Origin: Bradyrhizobium sp. BR 10289 | GTDB taxonomy: Bacteria > Pseudomonadota > Alphaproteobacteria > Rhizobiales > Xanthobacteraceae | Assembly: GCF_019455385.1 (NCBI RefSeq) | Contig: NZ_JACOFR010000029.1 | Location: forward strand, 26,635-90,634 | Direction of reading: 5' to 3' | Length of the DNA stretch: 64,000 nt | In this document: piece after piece, positions 33,773-43,149 of the stretch | Layout of the letters: every line of letters starts with the position of its first letter | How positions within the stretch are numbered: the stretch's first letter is position 1 | Notes under the pieces: generated by a model | The model's database searches: none | Told to the model about the DNA's origin: nothing | The model's input: the letters and a program-made list of their open reading frames with translations, nothing else | Program-made: the position numbers and the translations under genes

Positions 33773-34801
33773 TTACCTGCCCGCGACCAGCTCGCGATAT
33801 CGTTCTTCGTATTCCCTCGCCATTCGGCTCGCGACGAATCGCTCCTCGAACCGAGCGCGGACTTTCCTTCGATCCAAGCGGATGACTTTCTCGACTGCTT
33901 CGATCGCCTCCTGCTCGCCGTCCACGATGAAGCCGGTGACGCCGTCCTCCACGACTTCCGGCACCGATCCGGAGCGATAGGCGATCACGGGCGTCCCGCA
34001 CGCCATCGCCTCGATCATGACGAGACCGAACGGCTCCGGCCAATCGATCGGAAAGAGCAACGCGGCGGCGCCGGCGAGGAACGGCTGCTTGCGGGCTTCG
34101 TCCACCTCGCCGATAAGCTTGATCTCTTCGCCGTCGATCTCAGGCTCGAGCTTCTTCTTGAAATATGCCGTCTCCGCGCGAGGAATCTTGGCGGCGATCC
34201 GCATCGGCATACCGACGGCGCGAGCGATGCGTATGGCGGCTTCCGGCCCCTTCTCCGGCGTCAGCCGCCCCAGGAAGGCCAAGTACGCACCGCCTTCAAA
34301 CGACGGCCGAAGCAGGTCCTTGGGTAGCCCGTGCGGAATCGTCGCGATCCAATTGGCGTCCGGAAGCGGATGCCGCTGGTTGTCGGAGATCGAGACGAAG
34401 GGAGCCTTTGGGAAAGTCCCGACCACATCGGGCAAGCCCGGAAGGTCGAGCCGACCGTGCATGGTCGTCAGAAACGGCACTCCGGTGCGGCTCAGGACCG
34501 GCAGAGGCAACCAATCCACATGGGAATGAATCACGTCGAAATCGCGCGCGCGCTCGCCGATGGCCTCGATCAAGAGCGCGCAGGCGGCGTTCGGATCGAC
34601 GCCTTTCCGCCCCAGGCGTAGCGCGCGCGGCCACACGGCATGGAGCTTGGCTTTCGTGCTCGAGTCGCCGCTCGCAAACAGCGTCACGTCGTGGCCGAGA
34701 TCGACGAGCTCGTCCACCAGCCAGGCGATCACTCGTTCGGTGCCGCCGTATAGCTTCGGAGGAACGCTCTCCGCCAACGGAGCGAGCTGGGCGATCCGCA
34801 T
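33773..34801 (-). CDS. Family 4 glycosyltransferase
   Basis: The 342-residue protein has a GT4-type GT-B fold. The N-terminal domain begins MRIAQLAPLAESVPPKLYGG. HSHVDWLPLP and the MHGRLDLP segment follow. The donor-binding half has FLGRLTPEKGPEAAIRIA and the E-x7-E motif in PEPFGLVMIEAMACGTPVIA. It transfers a sugar from a nucleotide-sugar donor to an unknown acceptor, probably in polysaccharide or trehalose-like metabolism. It is cytoplasmic. The neighbours do not reveal the product. The start is the family's usual N-terminus. Confidence 0.9.
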   Translation of the reverse strand: MRIAQLAPLAESVPPKLYGGTERVIAWLVDELVDLGHDVTLFASGDSSTKAKLHAVWPRALRLGRKGVDPNAACALLIEAIGERARDFDVIHSHVDWLPLPVLSRTGVPFLTTMHGRLDLPGLPDVVGTFPKAPFVSISDNQRHPLPDANWIATIPHGLPKDLLRPSFEGGAYLAFLGRLTPEKGPEAAIRIARAVGMPMRIAAKIPRAETAYFKKKLEPEIDGEEIKLIGEVDEARKQPFLAGAAALLFPIDWPEPFGLVMIEAMACGTPVIAYRSGSVPEVVEDGVTGFIVDGEQEAIEAVEKVIRLDRRKVRARFEERFVASRMAREYEERYRELVAGR

Positions 34802-34805
34802 CGAG

Positions 34806-34928
34806 CTAGGCTCCGAACGCGATGCGCAAGCCGATCACGATGATCGCGGACATCAGAAACGAAATCGCGAGCAGCGTCCAACCGGGCCTTGTGCTTCCGA
34901 TGGATGCGCGTGCGACCAGCGTTTTCAT
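34806..34928 (-). CDS. Possible single-pass small membrane protein
   Basis: This 40-residue frame begins MKTLVARASIGSTRPGW and ends in one hydrophobic helix (LLAISFLMSAIIVIGLRIAF). It lies just upstream of the glycosyltransferase in the same orientation. The ribosome site is weak, so translation is uncertain. Confidence 0.4.
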   Translation of the reverse strand: MKTLVARASIGSTRPGWTLLAISFLMSAIIVIGLRIAFGA

Positions 34929-34933
34929 GCACG

Positions 34934-35143
34934 TCAACATTGGTCTCTGGGAAGCCGCTGCAGGTAGGCTAAGCCGAAGGTCGCGAGTTCTTCGGCATCG
35001 CTCTGTCGCTCTTCCCACCTCCGATGCAGGTGGCGCTCCATGAGACAACGTCGGCCATCATGCGCGTCGACATCGGGGTGTCGCGCCCGATACACCGTCC
35101 AGGCGGTCTCCGTGGCGTTCTTCAAGACGACGTTGCCGGCCAT
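34934..35143 (-). CDS. Small hypothetical protein
   Basis: This 69-residue basic protein begins MAGNVVLKNATETAWTVYRA. It contains DAHDGRRCLMERHLHRRWEE and ends FGLAYLQRLPRDQC. The ATG at 35143 follows GGAGAGTGAGC, a good ribosome site. It resembles short proteins of unknown function in Bradyrhizobium. No domain, signal or membrane helix is seen. Confidence 0.6.
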   Translation of the reverse strand: MAGNVVLKNATETAWTVYRARHPDVDAHDGRRCLMERHLHRRWEERQSDAEELATFGLAYLQRLPRDQC

Positions 35144-35243
35144 GCTCACTCTCCGGAGACGAACCCAGTCGCTGCCAACTCAAGGCGCTTGGGAAAGTTT
35201 CCGGTTTTTCCCGGTCCGCCGCGTCAAACGGACAAGCGAACGT

Positions 35244-35651
35244 TCAGCAAGCTTTTGCGCGGGCCCGCTCGCGGGCCGCACGACGGCGCTGCAAGCGCTG
35301 GCTCCTGCCGGAGCGCCGAGCGGCGAGAGTTGGCGTCGCCGCAGGACTTGACGCCGGCAGCTCCGCAGCGGGCGCAGCGCTCTCCGTCATCCTCTCGGCA
35401 GGCCTTGCTTCTATGAACTCGAGCACGGATCGGCCCTTCTCCGTGATCCGCCATCCGCCATTCAGACGCTCGACCAGTCCTTGCGAGAAGATGTCGAGGT
35501 CCGGCACGCGTGCGGCGAGACGCTTGGTCCGCTCGGACCAGTCGCGCCCGCTCGTCGCCAGGATCGCCATGTCGCGCTTGAGATCGGCCATGACGGCGAA
35601 CCCGTCGGGATAGCTCACCAGGATCTTGAGCACGGTGACCTGGAAGTTCAC
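35244..35651 (-). CDS. Winged-helix-like protein, intact second cassette copy
   Basis: This 135-residue protein starts at a GTG. Its body (NFQVTVLKILVSYPDGFAVM, SGRDWSERTKRLAARVPDLD, GGWRITEKGRSVLEFIEAR) resembles winged-helix proteins, and an Arg-rich tail follows. The copy at 17965-18380 is the same protein broken by one missing base. DNA binding is likely but not shown. The preceding small gene is also duplicated, and in both places the pair is transcribed together. Confidence 0.75.
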   Translation of the reverse strand: MNFQVTVLKILVSYPDGFAVMADLKRDMAILATSGRDWSERTKRLAARVPDLDIFSQGLVERLNGGWRITEKGRSVLEFIEARPAERMTESAAPAAELPASSPAATPTLAARRSGRSQRLQRRRAARERARAKAC

Positions 35652-35667
35652 CTCAGCCGTCCTCGAC

Positions 35668-35868
35668 CTATCGCCACATGGTCGGAGCGTCGCGAAGGGC
35701 CGCGCGTCCGACCTGCTTCAGCGTCTCGGGCGAGGTGTCGCCGTCGGTTGCCGCTTCCAGAATCCTGGAGGCTACATGGGTGCGCGCCGCGGTTTCGTGG
35801 CGCGAGACGTCTTCGCAGACCTCGTCGAATACCGCGCGCAAGAGCGCGGTCGTGGCCGGATCGAACAT
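35668..35868 (-). CDS. Small hypothetical protein, second cassette copy
   Basis: This 66-residue helical protein (MFDPATTALLRAVFDEVCED to ALRDAPTMWR) is the paralogue of the product of 18401-18601. The same GGGGG run precedes both ATGs. The winged-helix gene follows by 16 bases. Function unknown. Confidence 0.76.
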   Translation of the reverse strand: MFDPATTALLRAVFDEVCEDVSRHETAARTHVASRILEAATDGDTSPETLKQVGRAALRDAPTMWR

Positions 35869-36039
35869 GGGAACCCCCAACGCAAGAAGAGTTAGCTTAC
35901 TGCGGAAAAGCTTTGCGACGAATTCAACAAAGTTAACCGCCCCGCCCCCAGCATGAACCGGCCTCCACCTGCGAGCTGCCGACCCGGCTGCGAAAGGTGC
36001 CCTTCGGTGCCCTTCCTTGGCCTCTCCCAGGCTTTCCGC

Positions 36040-36459
36040 TCACCACCATCCGCCGGCAGTCGTGTCGGCGCGCTCGAAGGCGAGACGCCGGTCTGGTGTC
36101 CGCTTCGGCAGCTTTGCCGATCGCTTCGGATGTGTGATGACCGCCGCAGCGCGGGCCGGCGCTTCCTTTAGGGTCTCGCCCGAGGGTGCTGCAGGCACGG
36201 CCGCCATTGCTTCTCGCACTTCCCGCTGCGGCTCTTCAGGGATCGGATCGGCCTGCGCGAGATTCGGCGCTTCGGCCCGCCGGCTGGTGTCGAAGACGAT
36301 CTTCTCCGGAATGCTCCTCGCCGATTTTATGCGGATGATGGTCCTGTCGGGGTCGGCCACGGCGGCGGCTTCGACCGGAGCGGGCAGGTACCGATCCGCG
36401 GCGAAGAGCAGCGCGAGCAGGAACCCGCCGACGAAGACGAAATAACGAATGATCGGCAT
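36040..36459 (-). CDS. Hypothetical protein with N-terminal membrane anchor
   Basis: The 139-residue protein starts MPIIRYFVFVGGFLLALLFA, a single hydrophobic helix. The rest is charged and proline-rich (DPDRTIIRIKSARSIPEKIV, then PIPEEPQREVREAM) and looks largely disordered. It is probably an inner-membrane or periplasm-facing protein. Similar proteins occur in Bradyrhizobium without known function. It lies 90 bases downstream of the small DUF1236 gene. Confidence 0.65.
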   Translation of the reverse strand: MPIIRYFVFVGGFLLALLFAADRYLPAPVEAAAVADPDRTIIRIKSARSIPEKIVFDTSRRAEAPNLAQADPIPEEPQREVREAMAAVPAAPSGETLKEAPARAAAVITHPKRSAKLPKRTPDRRLAFERADTTAGGWW

Positions 36460-36548
36460 GGACGGCCGCTCGCAAATGGGAAATCAAGGCATCGGCGGGG
36501 GCCGGATGGGGTGACGGGCCGCTACGATCAGCGACCCGCCGGGAAGGC

Positions 36549-36890
36549 TCAGTCGATCTCCTGGACGACCGTGCGGGTCGACGGATCGACCAGCATCACG
36601 CGCTCGCCCGAGTAGACATAGCGATACTTGGTGAGCGAAGAACCCCAATCGCGGGGCACCGCCTCGAGCTCGACTTCGCGCGGCACGGGCTGGCCGACCA
36701 CGATCTTCTGCTGCACAGGACGAACTTTGTGCTCGGTGACGTAGGTGCGGATCTTGGTGCGGTATTCCGGCTCGATCTGTACGGCGGTGGCACGGCCTGT
36801 GCCGGTGGTGGTCGTGACGACAGTGGACTGCGCCATGGCGCCCGTCGAGATCAGCGCGGCGGTCGCGCACGTCAGCATCAGCTTCTTCAT
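36549..36890 (-). CDS. Small exported DUF1236 protein
   Basis: The predicted 113-residue protein has a signal peptide (LMLTCATAALISTGAMA) and one DUF1236 module (VGQPVPREVELEAVP, VYSGERVMLVDPSTRTVVQE). It shares the C-terminal module with the larger DUF1236 protein at 31.7 kb. The ATG at 36890 follows GGAG by six bases. An EcfG-type promoter lies about 35 bases upstream. It is probably a periplasmic or surface protein of unknown function induced under stress. Confidence 0.82.
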   Translation of the reverse strand: MKKLMLTCATAALISTGAMAQSTVVTTTTGTGRATAVQIEPEYRTKIRTYVTEHKVRPVQQKIVVGQPVPREVELEAVPRDWGSSLTKYRYVYSGERVMLVDPSTRTVVQEID

Positions 36891-36924
36891 CGAAATCTCC
36901 TGACCGCAGGATGCGGCCTGCAAG

Positions 36925-36949
36925 AACCCGCGGATGATGGCAAGGTTCC
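36925..36949 (-). promoter_or_regulatory. EcfG-type promoter of the small DUF1236 gene
   Basis: GGAAC (36949-36945), 16 bases and GGTT (36928-36925) on the minus strand, about 35 bases upstream of the ATG at 36890. Confidence 0.65.
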
Positions 36950-37087
36950 GCAGTTGCTCGGATAATTGCCGACTTTTCCCGGCCACAGGCGGAGCCGAGT
37001 CCCATTTCAATCACCGCGCCTTTTCCGAAGATTGACCCTCTTGAGCCGCGGCCGAAATGGACTGATGCTGGACTTGATGCAGCAACG

Positions 37088-38074
37088 ATGGAGAGATCAG
37101 TGAAACGTCGCACCTTCATCGCCTCCGCGGCGGCCTCGGCAATCATGGTTCGAAGGCAGGTGCGTGCGGCTTCCAGGCTCTTCCGGATAGGCTGGCTCAC
37201 GGCCCAGCGGGAGGCCAGCCTGCCCCCCTTCTTGGCCGCTTTCCGGGAGGGGCTCGCCGAACTCGGCTATCGCGAGGGGGACAACCTGAAGACCGAATAC
37301 AGGTATGGTGACGACGACCGGACACGCGTCGGGCCACTGGCCGCGGAGCTTACCGCTCTTCCCGTCGATCTGTTGGTAGTCCAAGGAGCGGCCGTTTCGA
37401 TCGTGTTCGGGTTGAAACTCTCCACGCCATCCGTCTACGCCTTCAGTGGAGACCCGGTCGTCGCCGGCTTTGCCGACAGTCTCTCGCATCCGCGCGGCGG
37501 CATGACCGGCCTGACCTTCATGGCGGCCGAGCTGAATTCCAAACGTCTCGAGATGCTGCGGGACATCGTGCCCGGACTGAAGCGCGTCGCCATCATCGCC
37601 AATCCCGAACATCCCGGGTCCCAGATCGAGCGGGCCTATTCCGAAGAGGCCGCGAAAAAACTCGGGTTGGCGCTCGAGTATTATGGGACAGGCACGGAGG
37701 GCCAGCTCACAGATGCGTTGGCGACCATGGGCAAGAGCCCTCCGCAGGCCATGTCGCTCTTTTCCGACGGCTTCGCCATTCAGTACCGGCAGCGGGTCAT
37801 CGACTTCGGATTCGAGCACCGTGCGCCTGTCATCTCGGGCTGGCAGGTCTTCGCGAAGAGCGGCGCCATCTGCACGTATGGGCCCAAACTGTCCGAAAGC
37901 TATCGCAGATTGGCCTACTACGTCGACCGGGTCCTCAAGGGCGCGCCGACATCGCAGTTGCCGATCGAGCGGCCGACCAAATTCGAGACCGTTATCAACA
38001 TGCGGACCGCCAAAAGGCTCGGATTGACCGTTCCGGATACCATGCTCGCTTCAGCCGACGAGTTGATCGAATGA
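37088..38074 (+). CDS. ABC_sub_bind-family substrate-binding protein
   Basis: The 328-residue protein belongs to the ABC_sub_bind (DUF534) group. A twin-arginine-like leader (KRRTFIASAAASAIM) is followed by FREGLAELGYREGDNLKTEY, LSHPRGGMTGLTFM, KRVAIIANPEHPGS and the C-terminal TKFETVINMRTAKRLGL. These periplasmic proteins bind small ligands and often occur without transporter genes, as here. A GTG at 37100 with a GGAGAG site is an alternative start. A related but frame-broken copy follows. Confidence 0.86.
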   Translation: MERSVKRRTFIASAAASAIMVRRQVRAASRLFRIGWLTAQREASLPPFLAAFREGLAELGYREGDNLKTEYRYGDDDRTRVGPLAAELTALPVDLLVVQGAAVSIVFGLKLSTPSVYAFSGDPVVAGFADSLSHPRGGMTGLTFMAAELNSKRLEMLRDIVPGLKRVAIIANPEHPGSQIERAYSEEAAKKLGLALEYYGTGTEGQLTDALATMGKSPPQAMSLFSDGFAIQYRQRVIDFGFEHRAPVISGWQVFAKSGAICTYGPKLSESYRRLAYYVDRVLKGAPTSQLPIERPTKFETVINMRTAKRLGLTVPDTMLASADELIE

Positions 38075-38293
38075 GCGTCCAAAAATCCTCCCGCGCGGGG
38101 TCGCGCCAGTCATCAAGCGAATCTCGATGGATTTGTTCCCAACGCCGGGGGCGCACGAAGTTGAGCTGCATCGAAGGAGTTCGATTCTGGCCGCGACCGC
38201 TGGGTGGCCACTCCCGGTGGCGATGCTACGTCCATCCGAAATCTCTGCGCGTGACCGGCAAAATGTGTACCTTAGCTGTAAGCGGAGGAAACA

Positions 38294-39270
38294 ATGCGAA
38301 GGCGCGATTTCATCCGAGCGTTTGCCGTCGCGGCCGGCCTGCCGGCAATCGCACGTGCGCAGCAGGGCAACCCGTCGTCGGATTTCTCAGCACCCGCTCG
38401 CCCGAAGAAGCTCAAACTCACACGAATGCCTTTCGACGAGGGCTCGAAGAGATGGGGTACGCCGAGGGCCGCAACGTCGTCGTCGAGTATCGCTGGGCGA
38501 GAGGCGACTACGGCCAATTGCCATCACTTGCCGCCGATCTCCGGGATCGGCGGCCCTCGTTGGTGGTCGCGGCCGGCGACCCCGCTGCGAAGGCGGCGAA
38601 GGCAGCGAACTTTCCGATCCCGATGGTGTTCGTGGTCGGCGAAGATCCCGTGCAGGCGGGCCTTGTGAAGAGCATGAATCGTCCCGGCGTGGCGACTGGC
38701 GTCAACTTCTTCACCGGCGATTTGGGTGGAAAGCGACTCGCGCTCCTGTGCTCGATGGTTCCTGCGGCCCAAGTGTTGGGACTACTTGTGAACCCGCGCT
38801 TCGGCGCCGAGGCGGCCGAAGAACACAAGCAATCCATCGCGGCCGCCGCCCGCACGCTCGGGCGCGAAATCCGGGTCCAGCAAGCGAGCACCGATGCCGA
38901 GATCGACTCCGGTTTTGCTGAGCTGGTCAAGGCAGGAATCTCAGGGCTGATCGTGCAGAATGATCCGTTCTTCGACAGCCGCCGCGAGCAAATCTTGAGA
39001 CTTTCGGCCCGGGATCGTCTGCCGGGCATCTTCCATATCCGGGAATTCCCGGCCGGTGGGGGTCTCATGAGCTATGGCGCCAGCCTCTCCGACACGTATC
39101 GCCAGCTGGGCGCGTACGCCGGCAAAATCCTTAGAGGCGCGAAACCGGACGAGCTTCCGGTTTTGCGGCCGACGAAGTTCGAATTGGTCATCAACACAAA
39201 AACGGCCAAGACACTCGGTCTTGCCGTACCTCCATCCATTCTGATCGAAGCGGACGAACTGATCGAATAA
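38294..39270 (+). pseudogene. ABC_sub_bind-family protein, frame break at the leader
   Basis: The ATG at 38294 opens a leader (MRRRDFIRAFAVAAGLPAIA, then RAQQG). The matching body lies in another frame from QPVVGFLSTRSPEEAQTHTN and runs uninterrupted through GVNFFTGDLGGKRLALL to TKFELVINTKTAKTLGL. Restoring one base in the G-run near 38366 would give RAQQGQPVVGF, the expected cleavage region. Without it no exported product could be made. It follows the intact paralogue in tandem, so both may have come from an old duplication. Confidence 0.78.
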
Positions 39271-39328
39271 TCAGCTATACGACCCGATCCTCTAGCTACT
39301 TCTTCGAACTGCCCGCCAGGCCAAACCC

Positions 39329-41443
39329 TCATCGCTTCTGCAGAACGGTCGAGAGCGTTGAACCGTCATTCAAGATCGAGAGGACTTCCCGCGAAGACAG
39401 ATGCGCCGCAGCTTCCTCGAAGGTATCGCTCGCATCGACCTTGGCGCGGCCGACCGCCAGGTTGGCATCGACCTTGTCGGGCCGAGCGGCGGGAGGAGGC
39501 GGCAGTTGCGCCAGGTGGAAGGCCAACAGCGCTGGGTCCTGGCGAAGCTCCACCAGCGCGGGCCTGGCTCCGAGATCCGCCGCCGCACTCAATTCGTTGG
39601 CTCGGCGCAGGACAGATGGCGGCTCCCGGTCTTCAGGGGTAGAGAACAGTTTTCCGGGCGCGGGCTTGGCCGTCAGCGCACCGATGGGCACCGCGAACAG
39701 CAGCCCGACGATCACCGGCGACATCCAGAGCAGAAGCGGCAGCGAAACGGCGTAGGCGCTTGCGGCCATGGCAACACCGCACAAGGTCGGGACGCCGTAT
39801 TTCCGGTAGAGCTCGCGGCGCTCCACTGTGCCGTCGTCCCGCCTTTGCGTCTGCCAGCCGGCATCGCGGCCAGCCAGAATCTCGACGACCGCGATCGACT
39901 GAAAGATCATCATGACAGGCGCCATCAGCGCGGAGATGACGACCTCCGCGAGAACTCCGGCCGAGGTCCGCAACGCGCCGCCGAATTGCTGTCGCTCCGC
40001 GCGCCGTAGCCAGACGAGGACAAGGCTAAGCAGCTTCGGCAGCAGTAGCAGTCCCATCGTGGCGACGAACACCCAAATGGCGAGCACGGGATCCTGGGCC
40101 GGCCAGGTGGGAAAGAGCGAGAAGCCCTTGGGAAAATACTCCGGACGCACGAACCGGGCCTGCAGCGAGATCAGCATCCCCAGCAGCAGGAACAGCAGCC
40201 ACAGCGGTGCCGTCAAATAGGCCCCTATGCCGACCATGAAATGCAGCCGCGACACCCAGTGGAGACCCTGCGCGGGCACCACGGCGAGATGCTGAAGATT
40301 GCCCTGACACCAACGGCGGTCGCGGGCGGCGAAATCGAGCAGCGAGGGCGGAACTTCCTCATAGCTTCCGCCGAGCGTCGGCAGCATGTAGATGCCCCAC
40401 CCGGCCCGCCGCATCAGCGCAGCCTCGACGAAATCGTGGCTGAGGATGTGCCCGCCGAACGGCTTGCGTCCCCGCAGCTGGGGCAGCGCCGCCGCTTCCG
40501 CGAACGCCTTCACCCGGATGATCGCGTTGTGTCCCCAATAGTTGCCTTCCGAGCCGTGCCACCAGGCGACGCCGGCAGCGATCATCGGTCCGTACAGGCG
40601 GCCCGCGAACTGCTGGACGCGACTGAAGAGACTTCGCGCATTGACGATCATGGGGAGCGTCTGGACTAGCCCGGCGCTCGGGTTGGTCTCGATCGCATGG
40701 ACCAATCGGACGATGGTCTGTCCGCTCATGAGACTGTCGGCGTCAAGCACGATCATGAAGTCGTAGACGGCGCCGAACCGCGTGATCCACTCGGAGATGT
40801 TGCCGGCTTTGCGCGCCGTGTTGTCGGCGCGGTGACGATAGTACAGCCGCGAAGTGCCGACGGCCTGTCGCAACGCCAGCAATGCCTTTTCTTCGGCGAC
40901 CCAAATGTCCGGATCGGTGCTGTCGCTCAGAACATACCAGTCGAACAGCTCTCCATGGTTCGTCCCCTCCAAGGACTCGATGATCGCGCGCAGCCGCGCC
41001 GTCAATCGATGGGGGTCCTCGTTGTAGGTGGGAAGCAGCATGGCCGTGCGGCTTGCGATCGAAGGTAGCTCCGCATCTACCGCGGTCGAACGATGGGCCA
41101 GCAGTACGAAGAAACCGGCGAGTGCGGACGCGAACGAGAAAGCCACCCAGGCGAGCAGAACGAGGAACAGCGCCAGCACCATGGCTTCCAGTACGGTGAC
41201 GCCGCCGACCTCCAGCACGCGATACATCTCAAATCCGCCGGCCCCCGTGAGTGCCGCGGTCGCGAGCAGAATGAGGCTGCGTCGCCAGGTCATCGCAGGG
41301 CCCACTGCCGCAGAAACGCGGTCGGGCACCCGGCTTTTTGCGAGGTCGCCAGGAGCCATCGGAAGGGGCGTCTCGCGCGGCAACAGGCGCTGCGTCGTGA
41401 TCTCGCCGGCGACCGGGCGGGGTGCCGTGTTCAAGGTGCCCAT
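39329..41443 (-). CDS. opgH: Glucans biosynthesis glucosyltransferase H
   Basis: The predicted 704-residue protein contains a large cytoplasmic GT2 domain (AMLLPTYNEDPHRL, VLDADSLMSG, HDFVEAALMRRAGWG, RDRRWCQGNLQHL, the QxxRW-type motif). It is flanked by hydrophobic segments, at least two before and several after the catalytic domain. It polymerises glucose into osmoregulated periplasmic glucans and exports it. The first start, near 41443, overlaps the opgG stop by 13 bases. The two genes are one operon, probably under the EcfG promoter upstream of opgG. Confidence 0.93.
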   Translation of the reverse strand: MGTLNTAPRPVAGEITTQRLLPRETPLPMAPGDLAKSRVPDRVSAAVGPAMTWRRSLILLATAALTGAGGFEMYRVLEVGGVTVLEAMVLALFLVLLAWVAFSFASALAGFFVLLAHRSTAVDAELPSIASRTAMLLPTYNEDPHRLTARLRAIIESLEGTNHGELFDWYVLSDSTDPDIWVAEEKALLALRQAVGTSRLYYRHRADNTARKAGNISEWITRFGAVYDFMIVLDADSLMSGQTIVRLVHAIETNPSAGLVQTLPMIVNARSLFSRVQQFAGRLYGPMIAAGVAWWHGSEGNYWGHNAIIRVKAFAEAAALPQLRGRKPFGGHILSHDFVEAALMRRAGWGIYMLPTLGGSYEEVPPSLLDFAARDRRWCQGNLQHLAVVPAQGLHWVSRLHFMVGIGAYLTAPLWLLFLLLGMLISLQARFVRPEYFPKGFSLFPTWPAQDPVLAIWVFVATMGLLLLPKLLSLVLVWLRRAERQQFGGALRTSAGVLAEVVISALMAPVMMIFQSIAVVEILAGRDAGWQTQRRDDGTVERRELYRKYGVPTLCGVAMAASAYAVSLPLLLWMSPVIVGLLFAVPIGALTAKPAPGKLFSTPEDREPPSVLRRANELSAAADLGARPALVELRQDPALLAFHLAQLPPPPAARPDKVDANLAVGRAKVDASDTFEEAAAHLSSREVLSILNDGSTLSTVLQKR

Positions 41444-42936
41444 CGGTAGACCCAGACTTCCGACAAGGGCTTGTCGCCCTCGGTCAGAAACGCCCGCAGC
41501 TCGATCGGCTCTCCCTTGACTTGGCACTGGAAGCTCAATCGCCAACCGCCGGTGTATGGATTGGGCTGCGTCACGATGTTCTTCACCTCGGACTTCTCCG
41601 CCGTAACGATGCCTTTCACGCCGGCAGGATCGATGCCCTTCAGGTTCTCGCCGATCAGATCGAGGACGAAGAGTCGGGCATCCTCGCCTCGCGCCCCTAT
41701 TCCGCTTCGCGTGAATCTGGCGAGCGAATGCGGTTTAGGGCTATCCGGTCCCCAGTGCAGTCGATAGGTGTAGTTGTGTTCGCCCTTGGCCTGCAGCGGA
41801 TTCTTAGGCCGCCAGAAGGCGGCGATGTTGTCGTGAACCTCTTCCTTGGTCGGAATCTCGAACAGGACGACCCCGCCATCGCCCCAATCGCCGATCGGCT
41901 CCATCCAGAGACTTGGACGTTTTTCGAAGCTGGACTCGATGTCCTGGTAGGCGAAGAAGTTTCGCTCCCGTTGCATCAGGCCGAAGCCGCGGGGATTGAG
42001 ATCCTGAAAGGTGCTGATCTGCAGATCTCGCGGATTGCTGAGCGGGCGCCAAAGGCTTTCGCCCTTGCCGTTGAAGATCGCCAGGCCGTCGGAATCGTGG
42101 ACCGACGGACGGAAGTCATCGATGTCGTTGCGGTCGTTCGGGCCGTAGAAGAACATGCTGGTCATGGGCGCGAGACCGGCCCGCTGCATTTCGACGCGCG
42201 GATAGACGGACATTTCGACGTCGAACACCGTGGTTTCGCCGGGCCGGACGGTGAAGCGGTAGCTTGCCGCGCAGCTTTTGCTGTCGAGGAGAGCATGGAT
42301 GACCATCGAGGTTGCACCCGACGCCGGCCGCTCGAGCCAGAAGGCCTTGAAGAGCGGAAACTCCTCGCCCTTGGCTTCGCCGGTATCGATCGAGAGTCCG
42401 CGGGCGGAGAGCCCGTACGTCTGCCCCTTGGCCACAGCGCGGAAATAACTCGCGCCCAGGAATACGCAGACCTCGTCGTAATAGTCGGGACGGTTTATGG
42501 GCGCATGGATGCGGAAGCCTGCGAACCCGAGATCCGTCTCCTCGAACGCCGGGACCTTCTCTCCGAAGGAAAAGTCCGCCTTGCGGTACTTGATCTCGGC
42601 GACCTTTCCATCCGCGACCTCGAAGATGTTCACCCTGTTCTTGTAGAAGAAGCCACGATGGAAGAACTGCGCTTCGAAAGGAAGATTCTTGCCGCGCCAA
42701 AGGGCCCGCTCAGGCAAAAAGCGGATCGAACGGTACTGGTCGTAGTCCAGGTCTTTCAATCCGGCCGGCAGCTTCTCGTCGGGCGCCTCGAACGGCTTGC
42801 TTGCGATCGCACGGGCAAGATCCCTCACCGTCGACGGGCCAAAGGTCTCGTCCGACGCAGCGGCGAAGCCGCTGCGCGAGGCGAGCAGCAACGCCGGCAG
42901 TAACGCCGACCCTTGAACAAGCTGGCGTCGGTTCAC
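41431..42936 (-). CDS. opgG: Glucans biosynthesis protein G
   Basis: The predicted 501-residue protein has a twin-arginine-type leader (NRRQLVQGSALLPALLLAS) and the OpgG fold: YDQYRSIRFLPERALWRG, FFYKNRVNIFEV, MFFYGPNDRNDIDDFRPSVH, and a C-terminal domain with YTGGWRLSFQCQVKG. It acts in the periplasm on the glucan backbone made by OpgH. The GTG at 42936 follows GAGGAG. An exact EcfG promoter lies 34-58 bases upstream, tying osmoprotection to the general stress response. Confidence 0.94.
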   Translation of the reverse strand: MNRRQLVQGSALLPALLLASRSGFAAASDETFGPSTVRDLARAIASKPFEAPDEKLPAGLKDLDYDQYRSIRFLPERALWRGKNLPFEAQFFHRGFFYKNRVNIFEVADGKVAEIKYRKADFSFGEKVPAFEETDLGFAGFRIHAPINRPDYYDEVCVFLGASYFRAVAKGQTYGLSARGLSIDTGEAKGEEFPLFKAFWLERPASGATSMVIHALLDSKSCAASYRFTVRPGETTVFDVEMSVYPRVEMQRAGLAPMTSMFFYGPNDRNDIDDFRPSVHDSDGLAIFNGKGESLWRPLSNPRDLQISTFQDLNPRGFGLMQRERNFFAYQDIESSFEKRPSLWMEPIGDWGDGGVVLFEIPTKEEVHDNIAAFWRPKNPLQAKGEHNYTYRLHWGPDSPKPHSLARFTRSGIGARGEDARLFVLDLIGENLKGIDPAGVKGIVTAEKSEVKNIVTQPNPYTGGWRLSFQCQVKGEPIELRAFLTEGDKPLSEVWVYRWAP

Positions 42937-42969
42937 GTGCACTCCTCGCTACTGCTGCCGCGGCCAAGC

Positions 42970-42994
42970 AACGACCACCATGCCCGTAGGTTCC
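42970..42994 (-). promoter_or_regulatory. EcfG-type promoter of opgGH
   Basis: GGAAC (42994-42990), 16 bases and CGTT (42973-42970) exactly match the consensus on the minus strand. It is about 34 bases upstream of the opgG GTG. Confidence 0.72.
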
Positions 42995-43149
42995 ACGGCC
43001 CGCGCTTCACCGTCCTAATCGAAAGATAGGACTCGTCTTTCCAGTTCCAGAGGTACCTACTTCCAGCATCATTGGCCGAGGCTCTGCCCGTAGGCGATGG
43101 TGGCTGAGAGACCGATTGCGCTCCCGCCTGCACCACGTGGAGCACAACC

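Noticed and set aside
36484..37200. A 238-residue minus-strand frame over the DUF1236 gene
   Set aside because: It is an arginine- and histidine-rich shadow of the DUF1236 gene, which has a signal peptide, ribosome site and promoter.
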